This document shows positions 22,259-32,984 of a DNA stretch of 64,000 nt, in pieces; the stretch's first letter is position 1; the number at the start of each line of letters is the position of its first letter. The DNA comes from Blakeslea trispora (Eukaryota; Mucoromycota; Mucoromycetes; Mucorales; Choanephoraceae), in assembly GCA_025331445.1 (NCBI GenBank), contig JAIWNE010000099.1, positions 59,759 through 123,758 on the forward strand. The letters are read 5' to 3'. The notes under the pieces are model-generated. The model was not told the origin of the DNA. It worked only from the letters and a program-made list of their open reading frames with translations, and did not search any database. Position numbers and translations under genes: made by a program.

Positions 22259-22712
22259 ATGATTTGAAAACAGACTGCTAAATTAGGTTAGTCATCTATA
22301 CCAAAATATACTCTTTTTTTTTGTTTGTTTGCTTAGTATCGATTGGTTTTGAACTTGTTTGAAGAAAAGAAAAGGGCGCTATAGCTATCAAACCTAAATC
22401 TTAAAATGTAATTTCCTCTTGAACAAGTGAATTTCAACAAGTAAATTTGATGGGTTTGAATTCTTCTTTCAAAATGACTTTCATTCTGGAAATTACAATT
22501 GTAATTTCATTTTTTTTTTTTAAAAAAAGGGTATCTCTTTATTGTTTTATGGATTTCTTTTTCATGTAACAATACAAGTATAATATTAAAAGAAAACTTG
22601 AGTTTTTTTTTTCTTCTCCCTCTTTTTATATGGTGAGAAAAAGAGAAAAGAAGAAGAAGAAAAGGTATAAATGGGTTTCTAAATTTTTTGGGGGGATATT
22701 GTACATGATACA
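22259..22712. other. Convergent intergenic region
   Basis: 454 bp between the stops of the JTB-like gene (+) and the LRR gene (-). It is rich in T and A runs with no gene, and presumably holds both 3' UTRs. Confidence 0.6.
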
Positions 22713-24183
22713 TTAGAGCTGTCTTTGTCCTCTCATCTTAAAGGCCCAATCAGCAATATTTGGCTTATGAAGTCTTCGACGAACATGTTGCTTAATCAGA
22801 GAGGGTCTATAGCTACTTGGTCTGTTTTCTTCAGATGCTTCAGCCATCATGCTACTCTCAAGAACAGAGCCAGGGGAATACCGTGTCTGCCGAGTGAGAG
22901 AGCCCAGTCGATCGATGGTAGTAGATCCAGTCAATGAAGGCAAAGTGGGCAATTCCAAGAGTTGAATAGGACGGTCCATCATCGTCGTCTCTGGCTGTTG
23001 ACTAAACATACTCAGCATTCGATCGTCAGCATCTGACCAATGAGCTGAACAAAGTGTGTATTCAAGCGGCACCTGTAAATCCGTCTTTTCAATCCAGCGC
23101 CCTCTCAAGACACATGATTCAAAATAGGGTCCACCGCAGGAACTACATGGTTTCGCTGTCTGAATGTAATGAATCAAATGATCAGGGAGGCGAAGAGGGT
23201 CGATTTGCTTTCGTACCACAGTACGTGCGCATGTCTCCATCAGACTGATGGGATGATGGACTATAGGATAGACAAGCTCGGAATAGAGCGGGCATTCTTC
23301 GAGCCGCATACGACGTAAGAATGGTAGCTTGGATACCTCGGCCGGTAAAGCTCGGATTTGATTCCAAGACAAGTCAAGTGCTATCAGACTGACAAGCCTG
23401 CCTATTTCGATGGGTAGGCGTTCAAGTGCATTGTGAGTCAACAAGAGTGATTTGAGTTTATGAAGATAGCCAATAGAGGGTGTCAGGTTTTTCAGTCTGT
23501 TATGGGATAGGTCCAATTCCAAAAGGTTGGATAAGTGACCCATGGTGGAAGGTAAGCTTTTGATTTGGTTTTTCGCAACTGATAGATATTCTAAATTTCG
23601 CATGCATCCAATGGAATCAGGTAATTCAGTTAGATGATTACTAGAGCTAACAGAGAATTTCTTTGTTATGATTGTCTTTTTCTCTTTTTGATCTATCAAA
23701 TTACACCTACAGATCTAGTCTTCGAACGGTTGATAACATGCTTATGTTTGGACTAAGAGATCGTATGCCTCTATTTGTCAAATAGATTTCTTGGTAAGAT
23801 TTATCGGGCGAAGTAAGCATGGCATCGGTAAATGAAATATGTGTTGGTCTGTCTGTATTGGATATAGAGGAAGAGGAGGTATGATTAGGATGATGTATTG
23901 AAAAGCTAGAGAGTGTCCAGGTAGAGTAATAAGTATGATCGACATAGGCCAAATCTCTCAAGAGTAATAGATTGCTGGCACTGACAGTTGAGACAAAACC
24001 AGAATCCGGCCTTTTCGTGTTTCTTGTTACAGAAGACACATTAGATTTTAATCCATAAATTTCTGGGTATAAAAGCAAGCCATCTTTTTCTGGTGAATCC
24101 GTTTTTATTGCTTCAGTTGTCTCTGGATGATCTAAATAGGCAAATACAAGTGTGCCTTTTAAACTACTCTTTGTTTGACCCAT
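22713..24183 (-). CDS. Leucine-rich-repeat protein with C-terminal Cys/His motif
   Basis: Exon 1 (23711-24183) and exon 2 (22713-23646) join to give 468 residues. Residues 1-130 are a Ser/Thr-rich leader without a signal peptide. About six typical LRRs follow, with the pattern LxxLxLxxNxLxxLPxxIGxL (for example LLELDLSHNRLKNLTPSIG). After the repeats comes a conserved-looking module: KPCSSCGGPYFESCV, then VPLEYTLCSAHWSDADDR, with four Cys and a His that could bind a metal. The end is basic. Similar LRR proteins with this CSSCGGPYF..LCSAHWSD tail occur in other fungi, to my memory, without a firm function. LRRs usually serve as protein-binding scaffolds, so a cytosolic scaffold is likely. Confidence 0.8.
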
Positions 24184-25079
24184 AATTTATATTAGAGAAA
24201 GAAAAGAGAAAGAGAGAGAGAAAATAAAAAAAAGAGGGGGAAAAAGATACTAATTTTTTTTTCAGGTCATTCAAAATAAACAGTTTTTTTTTAGGGGATT
24301 TCAAAGACGCACAACAAATTAAGTCATTAGTTATTTTTGGGACTGGACTTATTGTACAAGAAAAACATGTTTGAAGGTTCATTTAATAGTTTATCATTTT
24401 GTAGCGCAATTGCTCTCCTGTCTCATGTGGGTTTTCTCCTTGAATCCCATTTAATAGAAAATATAAATAAATGGACGTGGATCACTCTTTCTTTTTTTTT
24501 TCTTTAAATTAATTGTTCGTTTTGAAAGTGGCAAAATTTAGGGAGTTGTATCTCTGCTATTCTTTCTTTGCTCGGATCAATAGATTGTCAATTAACCGGT
24601 TATTTTTGTTGAAGGGGATACAAAGCCCGGGTTGCACACTATCTTTTCTCTCCTTTAATTTTTTTTTTTAGGATTTGCTTTTCAAACAGATCAGTTTTTA
24701 TGCTAGTTTCCCACCAAAAAAAAAACACTACATTGTTTCTTTATTATAAACGAATGACACTGAACCTGTCAAACAAATACCAAGCAACTCAATGTATATT
24801 CTCTTTAAATCTCTACGCCATTTTATCACTCAAACACTCATTCTAGACTCTAAACTCAATCATGTCTAAATGGTAACACTTGTTCTAAAAAGAGAGGGAG
24901 GCATCCTCCTCAAAAAAAAAAGAAAGAGATTTTCCAACACAGCTAATATGTTTTGTAAATTCTGTAAAATATGGTATTCTTTATAATAATAAAACTTTCT
25001 CTTTCTTTCTTATAAAGAAAGACCTTGTACCATCTTCATTTCAAATAACTAAAGCAATATATATATAAAATGATCTTTC
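24184..25079. other. Intergenic region between LRR and CDC50 genes
   Basis: 896 bp with no supportable gene. Near 24860 a promoter-like stretch precedes ATGTCTAAATG and a possible gtaaca..cacag intron, but every reading stops within a few codons. Poly-T/A runs are frequent. Confidence 0.5.
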
Positions 25080-26538
25080 TCAAGATGTATGAGTAGATTG
25101 TTGCCAAGACAGACGGTCATGGTCACCCAATTTTCTATCCCATTTCAAACAAATAAAGTCAGTAATGTTACTTTCTTCTTCTTCTTCTTCTTTACCTTGG
25201 CTTCAAGAAATGCCAGCCTAAAAAGACAACACCCAAGAAGGTACAGACACAGCCCATCACAATCCAAGCTAAGCCCATAAAAGAATTTCTATCACCTAGA
25301 AATGATGTGCTTGTAAACACAATGGATTTTGTACCACCATAAGCTGTAATATCATAGTCTATATGAAGAAGAAGATATGAGATCAACTGCTATTTTCAAT
25401 AGAGAGCTACTTACTAAGTGAAATGTTGACTTGATAAGTGCCTGCTTCGAGACTTCCATCTCTTGAGGCAGAATAAAGCTTTCTAAAAGTAGGATACCAA
25501 CTTGTTCTCATCCAGACTTGGAAATGCTCATCCTCATGAGGATCAAACAGATTCTCGGCTGTATAACCCTGAGGATATCTCTTTTGCCAATTAGGTGGAG
25601 GCACCAGATCGGCAGGATTCATCTGTGTCTTTGATAATCGCTTCTTGTCGGATGGCCAAGCAATGCCTCTATCACTAAAATTTAAACTAGTGGTGCCTCC
25701 TCCTGTAGGATTGACAAGTGTCACTGCAAAAGTATCTAAACTTGTCTTTTCAGTTTGATTTTACAATAGCATGGGCTGAGTCACTTTTTTTTTTTTACCA
25801 TTGAACATTGAATTAGCAATAAGACCACAAGGATAATAGATTTTGTTGGTATTAGGATCAACACCGACAGGCGAACAGGAAGCAGAGGCATCACCCGCCG
25901 AGATCACATCACCATGTAACTGATTGTAATTAAGACTCTTTACGTATTTACGATGATTTTGATAGAAATTAGCCAAGCGATAATAGAGAAAGATAGGTGC
26001 TTGTAGTTGCACTGGCACAGTAAATCGAACAATACATGTGCCTGGTTCTCCTTCTGTTGTGTTGGCTACCAATCGATAAGTGGGTGCATACATTTCTATA
26101 GCAGAGAATGTGTTAGCTTTTTTTCTCTATTCAGATTTCTCTAATCTACTTACGCTCTGATCCCTCATCTGTAAACTTGTAAGAATAAAGACTGGAATCC
26201 AAAGAGATTGCACTTCCATTGTTGTCTTTACAGTTGGTGTAATCAATAATCACTTCATTGACCTAAACTGATCATCAGTTATGAGTATTGTATGCTGTCT
26301 ATCTCTTATTTACAGTTTCACTCTCGTATAGAAACAAACCACCCAAGGGAGCAAAGAGGATGCCTGCAACAAACAATGTAGGCAACACAGTCTTTGGTGT
26401 TAACAGTGGCTGCCAAGCCTTAAGACGTTGTTGCTTAAAGGCAGTGTCTAATCAAATAAAGGTAGATGAGTCAAGGTGTGTCATGCCTAGACTTGTAATC
26501 TCATTACTTGAAGGCTTCTTGCTTTTCTCATCAGACAT
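25080..26538 (-). CDS. CDC50/LEM3-family phospholipid flippase subunit
   Basis: Seven exons (26493-26538, 26314-26447, 26154-26262, 25799-26095, 25415-25735, 25196-25358, 25080-25134) give 374 residues. The N-terminus is cytosolic ([18 protein letters not shown], a family hallmark), followed by a membrane segment ([20 protein letters not shown]) and a large luminal part with Cys residues and Asn-glycosylation sites. A second membrane segment ([20 protein letters not shown]) and a cytosolic tail end it. CDC50 proteins bind P4-type ATPases and are needed for their exit from the ER and for phosphatidylserine or phosphatidylethanolamine flipping. The short last exon supplies [12 protein letters not shown], the conserved tail; reading into the preceding intron gives a stop directly after HFLKPR and would lose it. 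No P4-ATPase is encoded in this window. Confidence 0.93.
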
Positions 26539-26786
26539 GGTTTAAAAAATAAGTGAAATAAATAAAAGAAAAAGGAGGAATTTTTCATTAGCTGAAATTG
26601 ATTTGGAGCATAAAAAAAAAGAAATAAGCTTAGAAAACACACCCTAATGAGGATGCTTATCATTTCAGCAGTTATTCTGATATTAGAAAACATGGCAAAC
26701 TTTTTACTTTATTTATGACTAGTGTAAATGTTTAGCCTCTGCTTGCTCATCATAGCAGCAGCCATTGCTTTTTGAATAAAGTGTAA

Positions 26787-27595
26787 TTACTCGAGTAAAT
26801 CTGCAAAATAGTCTTCATATTCTTCTTCTTTTGATTTCTCTTGTTGAGATTCTAAAGGTTTACTCCAGACAGTATCTTCTTCTTTTTGCTCTGTCTTTTT
26901 GGACCGCTTCTTGGTCTGCTTTTCTACTTCTTCTTCCTCTTCCTCTTCTTCTTTTTCGCTTTCTGCCTGTCTTTTTCGTTTTGCTTTTCTCTTTTTGGTT
27001 TGATAATTAAGCTTATCGGAACAATCGACACATAATCTGACTTTGACTAATTCGTTCTTTTTTTCACCTTCTTCCATATAACCAAAATTGACTTCCCAGC
27101 TTGTCAGTGCATCTGTAGCATCACACCGAGTAGAGGCACATATAAATTGGCCTTTTCCGACTACCACTTCCTTTTCTGTTCTCCACCGGAGAGCAATTCT
27201 ACTTTCTCTATAGTATTTCAAGTCACACAATGCATATTCTTTAAACAGTCTGTCATAATATTTTTTGGCAACGCGCTGTCCCCAACTTGAGTCATCGTCG
27301 AGATCTGACCGAACAAATCTAACAAAGTCATTAACAGAATTCTATGCTGATAGGTTCTTTCTTATTTCTTTACTTGTGGTTTTCATGAAGAATATCTTTT
27401 TGTGTCTTGTAGGTAGAAGGCACATGGGCTGCTTTTGGTGCAGTCACTCGCTCAAGGTATGCCTTCATCAGCTGTCGATGACGATCATACTAAAGAATAA
27501 GCATGAGTTGGCTTTTTTCTTCTTTTTTTTTCTCCTTATCAGTTGAAGCACATAGGGCTTACAGCTTGGTCTTTTTTTCGGTTAGTTGAAGTCAT
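26787..27595 (-). CDS. FRA10AC1 homologue
   Basis: Three exons (27563-27595, 27374-27489, 26787-27318) give 226 residues. The conserved core includes KDILHENHKFVRSD, SSWGQRVAKKYYDRLFKEYA, LRWRTEKEVVVGKGQFICAS and LTSWEVNFGYMEEGEKK, with Cys pairs that may bind zinc. After the core the protein is almost wholly Lys and Glu (KRKAKRKRQAESEKEEEEEE), typical of nuclear proteins. The human homologue is a nuclear protein found with late spliceosomal complexes; a role in splicing is therefore inferred. The junction between exons 2 and 3 was set by the K-FVRSD match; the nearer ag sites break the frame. Confidence 0.9.
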
Positions 27596-27767
27596 TATGA
27601 TAATAAACAAAAAAAAAAAAAGAAAGAAAAATAAAAAATAAATGACTTTTTATACTGAGAGAAATGCATTCTTTATTGAGCAAGTAGCAGCATTGAAAAT
27701 GACTGGCTACATCTGTATTGTTAAAATAGGCCAATATTCTCGGATTCACCCTATTGTCTGATACACA

Positions 27768-28157
27768 CAAATGACTTTATCGCCTTCATTGGTCTCGGTA
27801 ATGCTTTTACAACATGTCTTTGGACTTGGTTACAGAATAAAGGTGTCAAAAATACTTTTTTATATAGACAAGACTTTAGATTTTTAATGTCTTTTTGGAA
27901 TAGGACAATTGGTTTGAGACTTTGCTTCTTACATAAGAAGTTTCCATCTGAAGCTTACATTTTCTTGAATCGAATGAATACCGTACTCACGAATGAAACT
28001 CACAAAGCAAAGAGTCAACATGAAGATTTTTTGCAAGTTATATGATCTACAAAAGACCAAAGAAGAAATGGACACTATATCAATGGCCTCTTTACAGGTC
28101 CTGATCAAATACTCTCTTAAAGACTATATCAATGCTCACTATGATGATCTTCTTTGA
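27768..28157 (+). pseudogene. Unknown gene fragment, 5'-truncated with one frame break
   Basis: A coding-like stretch on the + strand lacks an ATG at its 5' side and runs to a TGA at 28155. The first part (FIAFIGLGNAFTTCLWTWLQ, then KKFPSEAYIFLNRMNTVLTN) and the last part (LYDLQKTKEEMDTISMASLQ) are in different frames. One base must be added near 28036 (after DFLQ) to join them. No intron explains the break. Composition looks like real protein, not simple sequence. I do not recognise the family. It lies between the FRA10AC1 start and the small secreted-protein gene, four bases from the latter's stop. It may be a duplicated gene remnant. Confidence 0.45.
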
Positions 28158-28160
28158 GAT

Positions 28161-28513
28161 TTAGCCTTTCCCCCCTCGTGTTTCCTGATTGGATGGTACT
28201 ACTTTTATAATACCATTCAATTCAAAAAGAGAGAATCGCACTATATCCCTTTCCCCTAAAATTTTCATTTTCTTTAAATTGCGCCCATCACATACAGCTA
28301 GGTTATCCTGCCCACGCAGTCTAGCCCTAACTATATGCTCCTCGGGAGGATCCCTGCTCAAAAGGAGCCTTTCACCATCACATCTTCGGTTATAATTACA
28401 TGCCATAGCGCTTCGTGGGAAGAAAACTAGGCAAGTCGCCAAGAGCGAACCATAACTCATTATGTTAGAAGATCAGGTGTATCTCTACCTAATGAACAAA
28501 CTTACTCAAGCAT
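28161..28513 (-). CDS. Small secreted-protein candidate, 100 aa
   Basis: An ATG at 28513 opens an 8-nt coding exon (28506-28513). A 50-nt intron with gtaagt donor and ttctaac branch site follows, then exon 28161-28455; the join gives 100 residues. The start MLDYGSLLATCLVFFPRSAMA looks like a signal peptide with cleavage before CNYNRRCDGERLL. The rest is compact: EEHIVRARLRGQDNLAVCDG, then NLKKMKILGERDIVRFSLFE, suggesting a small beta-rich fold with three Cys. The alternative ATG at 28460 lies inside the intron and would be removed by splicing. I do not recognise the family; an OB-like fold is only a guess. The transposon end lies about 420 bp upstream. Confidence 0.6.
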
Positions 28514-28928
28514 AAAGCCGAGTTCAACCCGTCAGCACGCTTGCTCGTAGACAGAACGCACCTAAGAGTTAGGATGAAGAAACAGAAAAACAAGAGAGAA
28601 AACGACCCTTTATATACCTTTTTGACAGCCTACTATCACATGATATTTTTGACTGCTAAAATAAATTTTTGTTTTCAATAACAGTCCCAATGTTGTCACG
28701 TATACGTGCACGACAAGTCTGAGTTTGTTCCTTATCTTTTTTTCTCCCATAGGAAGATAAGGGCAGAGAAAGAGAGGGAAGACATAAAGTAAAAGAAGTA
28801 AAGAAGTGCAAAGACCACTTTACTCGTTTATGCCGCCAATAAGCTTTTGTTACCAACTCCTCTACAATTAATGTGATACATGTCCAATATCCGAAATACG
28901 CGGAGCAGTGCTGGGTTTCACTGTATGA
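28514..28928. other. Region between the secreted-protein gene and the transposon
   Basis: Presumed promoter of the minus-strand secreted-protein gene. No gene seen; a minus-strand frame (28656-28985) runs into the transposon end and is not credible. Confidence 0.5.
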
Positions 28929-28937
28929 CAGAAAAAA
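28929..28937. repeat. Target-site duplication, left copy
   Basis: cagaaaaaa, 9 bp, directly outside the left inverted repeat. The same 9 bp occur at 32976-32984. A 9-bp duplication is characteristic of Mutator-like elements. Confidence 0.9.
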
Positions 28938-29028
28938 GGTAAACACTCCGTCCACTCCAATGTCCACTCCCTTCAGACACCCCACTCATTTTTTTTCTTT
29001 TGTCCACTCCCTCCAGACACCCCACTTT
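28938..29028. repeat. Left terminal inverted repeat of the MULE
   Basis: 91 bp, perfect inverted match to 32885-32975. It contains two tandem copies of a gtccactccc..cagacaccccact unit separated by a T-rich spacer. Confidence 0.95.
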
Positions 29029-29136
29029 CTTTTTCTTGTTGACATTTCTTGTCAGGATAGTAATTATTTTTCTCTCCCCCCATCTTTTTTAAATGTCAAA
29101 TACGCCTTAGTAAATCTGAAAGATATCTTTATAATT

Positions 29137-32100
29137 TTATTCTAAGTAAATATAAGTGGGCGCTTCTAATTTTTTTGGTTGCTTAGGGAACTGGCGCCAC
29201 TTGTTCCAGTATGTTTCGTATTCTTTAAGTTTTCCCTCAATTCTGAGGTAGTAATTGTATACTGGTGAGAGATTTGATTGGTTAATACCAAGCCTGATTG
29301 CATACCAATGGACATTATGACCGTTTTGGATATGAATGGCAACAGGCTTGGATTTTGATTTGGGAACATTTAATGGCAGGTAGGTGATAGCAGGATTAAT
29401 TCCTGGATGCTCTTGTTCAGCAGAAGGGTAAATACAAACAGGAATAGAATAGGTGTCTGCAACCAGTTGAGCACAGTCAGGCCCGTAGAACCACTCAGGC
29501 ATTTCTTTCTTATCTAGCCCTGTTGCAACAACTGTCCGAAGTCTTTCAACATCAAAGTTTGGAAAGTACTTCCTGTAACTGTCTTTGATGTTTTCCAAAG
29601 TCTTCAACATTTTGGATCTGACTTCCAGATACTGGTCCCCATCCACGTATTTAGAGCCGCTTCTGTCCACCAAGAAGGCAACTGCTCTAAAACCACAGTT
29701 ACCATCCCCTAAGGGATTGAGGTAATCAGTAACTTCGGATTCCTTGATTGATGGACTGAGGATGCTAGTGATTGAAGGCGGAAGATTGCCTCGCGAGCGC
29801 TTGGTTTGAGGTAAAGGGCTTTCGTAAACGAAATCATCTTTACCATAGCTTGCCTCTGAGGCTTTTCTTTTCTTGCCCTTGGCTTCTATTTTTGAAGCGC
29901 AATTATTATTTAGTTTTAGAATAGAAATGATTATATTTGAGCATTACCTTCATCTTTCTTCGCCTGTTGTTTTTTTTTCTCGTTTAGCGACTTCTTTCAA
30001 TTCTTCTTTTTCTTTTTCCAAAGAGAACTCATAGTGAGTTTTTCTTCTTTTCGTATTCTTTGGTCGTCCTCTAACACTGACTTTTCTTCGAGGAGGAAGC
30101 ACCTTCTCGATTCTTCTTTCTTCAATGCTTCTCATGCACTTTTCAACACTTTCTTCTAATCTTCTTTGATCTTGGATAGATTCCAAAGAACTGTGAAGAT
30201 CAATGAGCTCGTTAGCCAAGTTCATGATGATGGCCTTTCTTGAAGCACCGACCACGAATCCCTTCTTCGGTTCATCACTACGAGTGACTCTGTCACTGTC
30301 ATTGGTAGCATCAATAACTGCACAGTCGTCATCGTCATTCTCTTCATCTGTTAGCCACATTTCTTCATCTTCATCAACAATTGCTTCTAATAAAAAAGTG
30401 TTATCTTGTATTGTTATTATGCGTCAGTCTTCATTTACCTTTCGTCTTCAAACAAATCTCATCTTCTAATTCTTCCAAGTCATCTTGTGTATGCATTTTG
30501 GAAGCAAAATAATCTAAAAGATATTAGATACATATTTATACATTTGTAGATATAAACTTACCTTCTTCACCTTCATCAAAGTTGAATCGCCATCTACGCG
30601 GAAACATACTTAAAGGAACTTGGTTTTTTTCCAAGCTCAAAATGTGCTTGCAAGGAAGGTTATATTGCAACCTAACCGAGCACAAGCAAGCTTTATAGCT
30701 GATTGGGGTCTCAGCTGAACGAATTTTAACGAGTTCGTTAAAAACTTTCCCAATAGCAAAGGAATGAACCTTTTGGACCAAAGGGAGCAACATCTTAAAC
30801 AGGTCTTCTTCCTGACAGTAATATCCTCTGTACGAGAACATTTCTCGGCCTTTCTTGCTTTCAGCTTCTCTTGCCTAAATGTAATGAATTAGTTAAAGAA
30901 AGCATTGCCAGCAGATTAAAAATAGGTACCCTTTGTCTGTACCATTGATCAATTTTTTCAGTGACCATCACAATAGTACCAGATGAAGACTTAATAAATC
31001 TCTTTAAAGAAGAGTGGCTGCCTTCTACTCTGTTTGAAGAGCGGTTTCCAAAATGAGGAAGTTTGTAAGTATGGAAGGCTGTCCATTTTTCAGCTTCTTC
31101 CATTTTGCTATTTAAATCAAAGTTAGTGACTTTAACTTGATAGAAAGTAGATTTACCTTTCAATGAAATCAATTGCTTTTTTCTTGCCGTCTTCACTCAC
31201 ATAAACCAATGGAGCTTGGCTGCCGTCATCAAGCTGCTTCAGGTTTTTCTTAAATGTTCAAAACCTCGTTTAGACATCATTCAGCTTATTTACTGATCGC
31301 TTACCTTTTCTCCCTCAGAAAAAATATCTGGCTGATTGACAAAAAGTTCCTTCAGCGAGCGAACTGCAACTACCATTTCTTCACGAGTAATCGCTTTCAA
31401 TGCAACTTCTTGATATCGCATCTGGATCTCTTGTCGAATGCGATCTCTTCGGTCTTTGTCTTTTTCAACAACACACTCCATTAGCTTCGCCTCAAGTCTT
31501 TTTTGCATATGCACATAACATAAAATGTTATGTGTTTGAGGAAAGACACTGGAAATGACATTTTTCAATGCTTGCTCATTGTCGGTGGTAATCGTCTGAG
31601 GTCCTTGGTTCTCTTCAGGCCAAGTGATTTTTTTGAGGCAGTCAAGCACCCATTTGTACTGGGTGTTGTCCTCTTCGCTGATAAATGCACCAGCAACCTC
31701 AAAAGTTACGAGGGTATTAGGCTTAATGCCTTCGACACTACTAGTGCCAACAATGTTGACAAATGTCAACTTGTGAGCATTGATCTTGTAAGTAGCATCA
31801 ATGACCAAGTTTTCAGGCATATTCTTAGCACGCTCAATGTTTGACTTAAGTGCAAAGAAAACAGCACTGATTCTTTTGTCATTGTCAACGTTGTAGAATA
31901 CTTCGTATCCTTTGTTCTGTAGGCCGATGACATATTCATACATCATCTTACTACGCTGGGTGTTGAAGTAGCGATACTGAAGATTTTCTAAATCTTTTTT
32001 AGTGACGTTGAGCACTTTATCAGAAATCAAGTTTTGATAAACGCTGCTAGCATTCATTCCAGTCTTGAAGTAGCCATAAATCTTCTCTTCAAGTTCAGCA

Positions 32101-32468
32101 GACATTTTTCTGTTGATGCTGTAGTTGGTTGGGTCTTCTGAGATACTGTGATTGTGCTGACCTTGAGAGTTGCTGACAATCCATTTCTGAATCATTGCAT
32201 CAAAACGAAAGTTGATGAAAACACCGCAAAGCATTTTCTGGCTTTTGGTATCTTTAAAGGGATCATTTCTGTCGGATCTGATGCGCTTCTTGCCACCATG
32301 CTTACATATGTAGTTGATGGCTGTTGGCTTGGATGTCTTGATACTCATGACAACGTTGAATTCCTTTCCGAATCGACGAATATCATCGTAGATTTCGCTT
32401 TTGTTGCTGTATTTCTTGCTTACAATCGTGTTGAAGAAAGTTGAATGAGTTTGAATATCTTGGGTCAT
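29137..32468 (-). CDS. MULE transposase (FAR1-like finger, DDE core, SWIM) with C-terminal OTU peptidase domain
   Basis: About seven exons. The N-terminus (residues ~40-115) has a Cys/His pattern like FAR1/WRKY-GCM1 fingers (NYICKHGGKKR, ending GQHNHS). The MULE catalytic core shows Asp in NLVIDATYK, Asp in TITTDNEQAL and, after two introns, Glu in NRVEGSHSSLKR. A SWIM finger follows: CLCSVRLQYNLPCKHIL. Then come an acidic/basic linker and an OTU-like domain with the nucleophile block NPLGDGNCGFRAVAFLV and the His block NGHNVHWYAI. OTU proteins are mostly deubiquitinases; activity here is inferred. Splice phases fit up to the linker. There the transposase frame stops just before a splice donor, and only a one-base slip at the A9 run (T9 on the + strand, 29970-29978) connects it to the OTU exon. 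Confidence 0.85.
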
Positions 32469-32884
32469 TTTGTTAGTAGAGGGAAGAAAAAGTTTTTTTT
32501 ACAGTTGGTGTCAAAATATGTCTATTTTCTGATAAAAAAATATCTGAGTTAATGTTTAGAGTTGACATGACCATTGAGAGCCAACAAAGAGAAATAAAAA
32601 AGATACAATATACATCCCCTTTTCTATTTATTTTTTGATTCAATCAGAATAATCTCTCGGTACAAGAATAAATAGATAAAATGCACAGTTATAAGAGCAT
32701 ATGTTAATCTTTTCAAGTTTCTATAAAGCTTTCTCCTGGATTACTATGCTTTTTCCTTTTCAAGAAGTGAACTCAAAACTACCAGATTGGACTTCAAAAG
32801 TAAACAATGGGGGGTCAATACTATCAGGATTAAACAGAGAATTACTAAAAAAAGATGGAGTGTCTCTAGGGAGTGGACAAAACA

Positions 32885-32975
32885 AAAGTGGGGTGTCTGG
32901 AGGGAGTGGACAAAAGAAAAAAAATGAGTGGGGTGTCTGAAGGGAGTGGACATTGGAGTGGACGGAGTGTTTACC
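32885..32975. repeat. Right terminal inverted repeat of the MULE
   Basis: 91 bp, perfect inverted match to 28938-29028. A third, diverged copy of the subterminal unit (tgtctctagggagtggac) lies just inside it at about 32861-32878. Confidence 0.95.
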
Positions 32976-32984
32976 CAGAAAAAA
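32976..32984. repeat. Target-site duplication, right copy
   Basis: cagaaaaaa, identical to 28929-28937. Confidence 0.9.

Larger units (their letters stand above)
28938..32975. mobile_element. Complete Mutator-like transposon (MULE), 4038 bp
   Basis: Both ends are seen. Inverted repeats at 28938-29028 and 32885-32975 are identical over 91 bp, starting ggtaaacactccg. The 9-bp sequence cagaaaaaa flanks both sides. The single spliced gene on the minus strand encodes a MULE transposase joined to an OTU domain. Identical ends and an intact duplication suggest recent transposition. Inside the ends, a unit of about 25 bp (gtccactcccttcagacacc and variants) occurs twice per end, with a third worn copy near 32859-32879, a layout expected for transposase-binding sites. 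The element inserted in an intergenic region next to an older DDE relic. Confidence 0.95.

Noticed and set aside
24869..24990. Promoter-like stretch followed by ATGTCTAAATG and a possible intron (micro-gene, perhaps Cys-rich)
   Set aside because: Both spliced and unspliced readings stop within about five codons.
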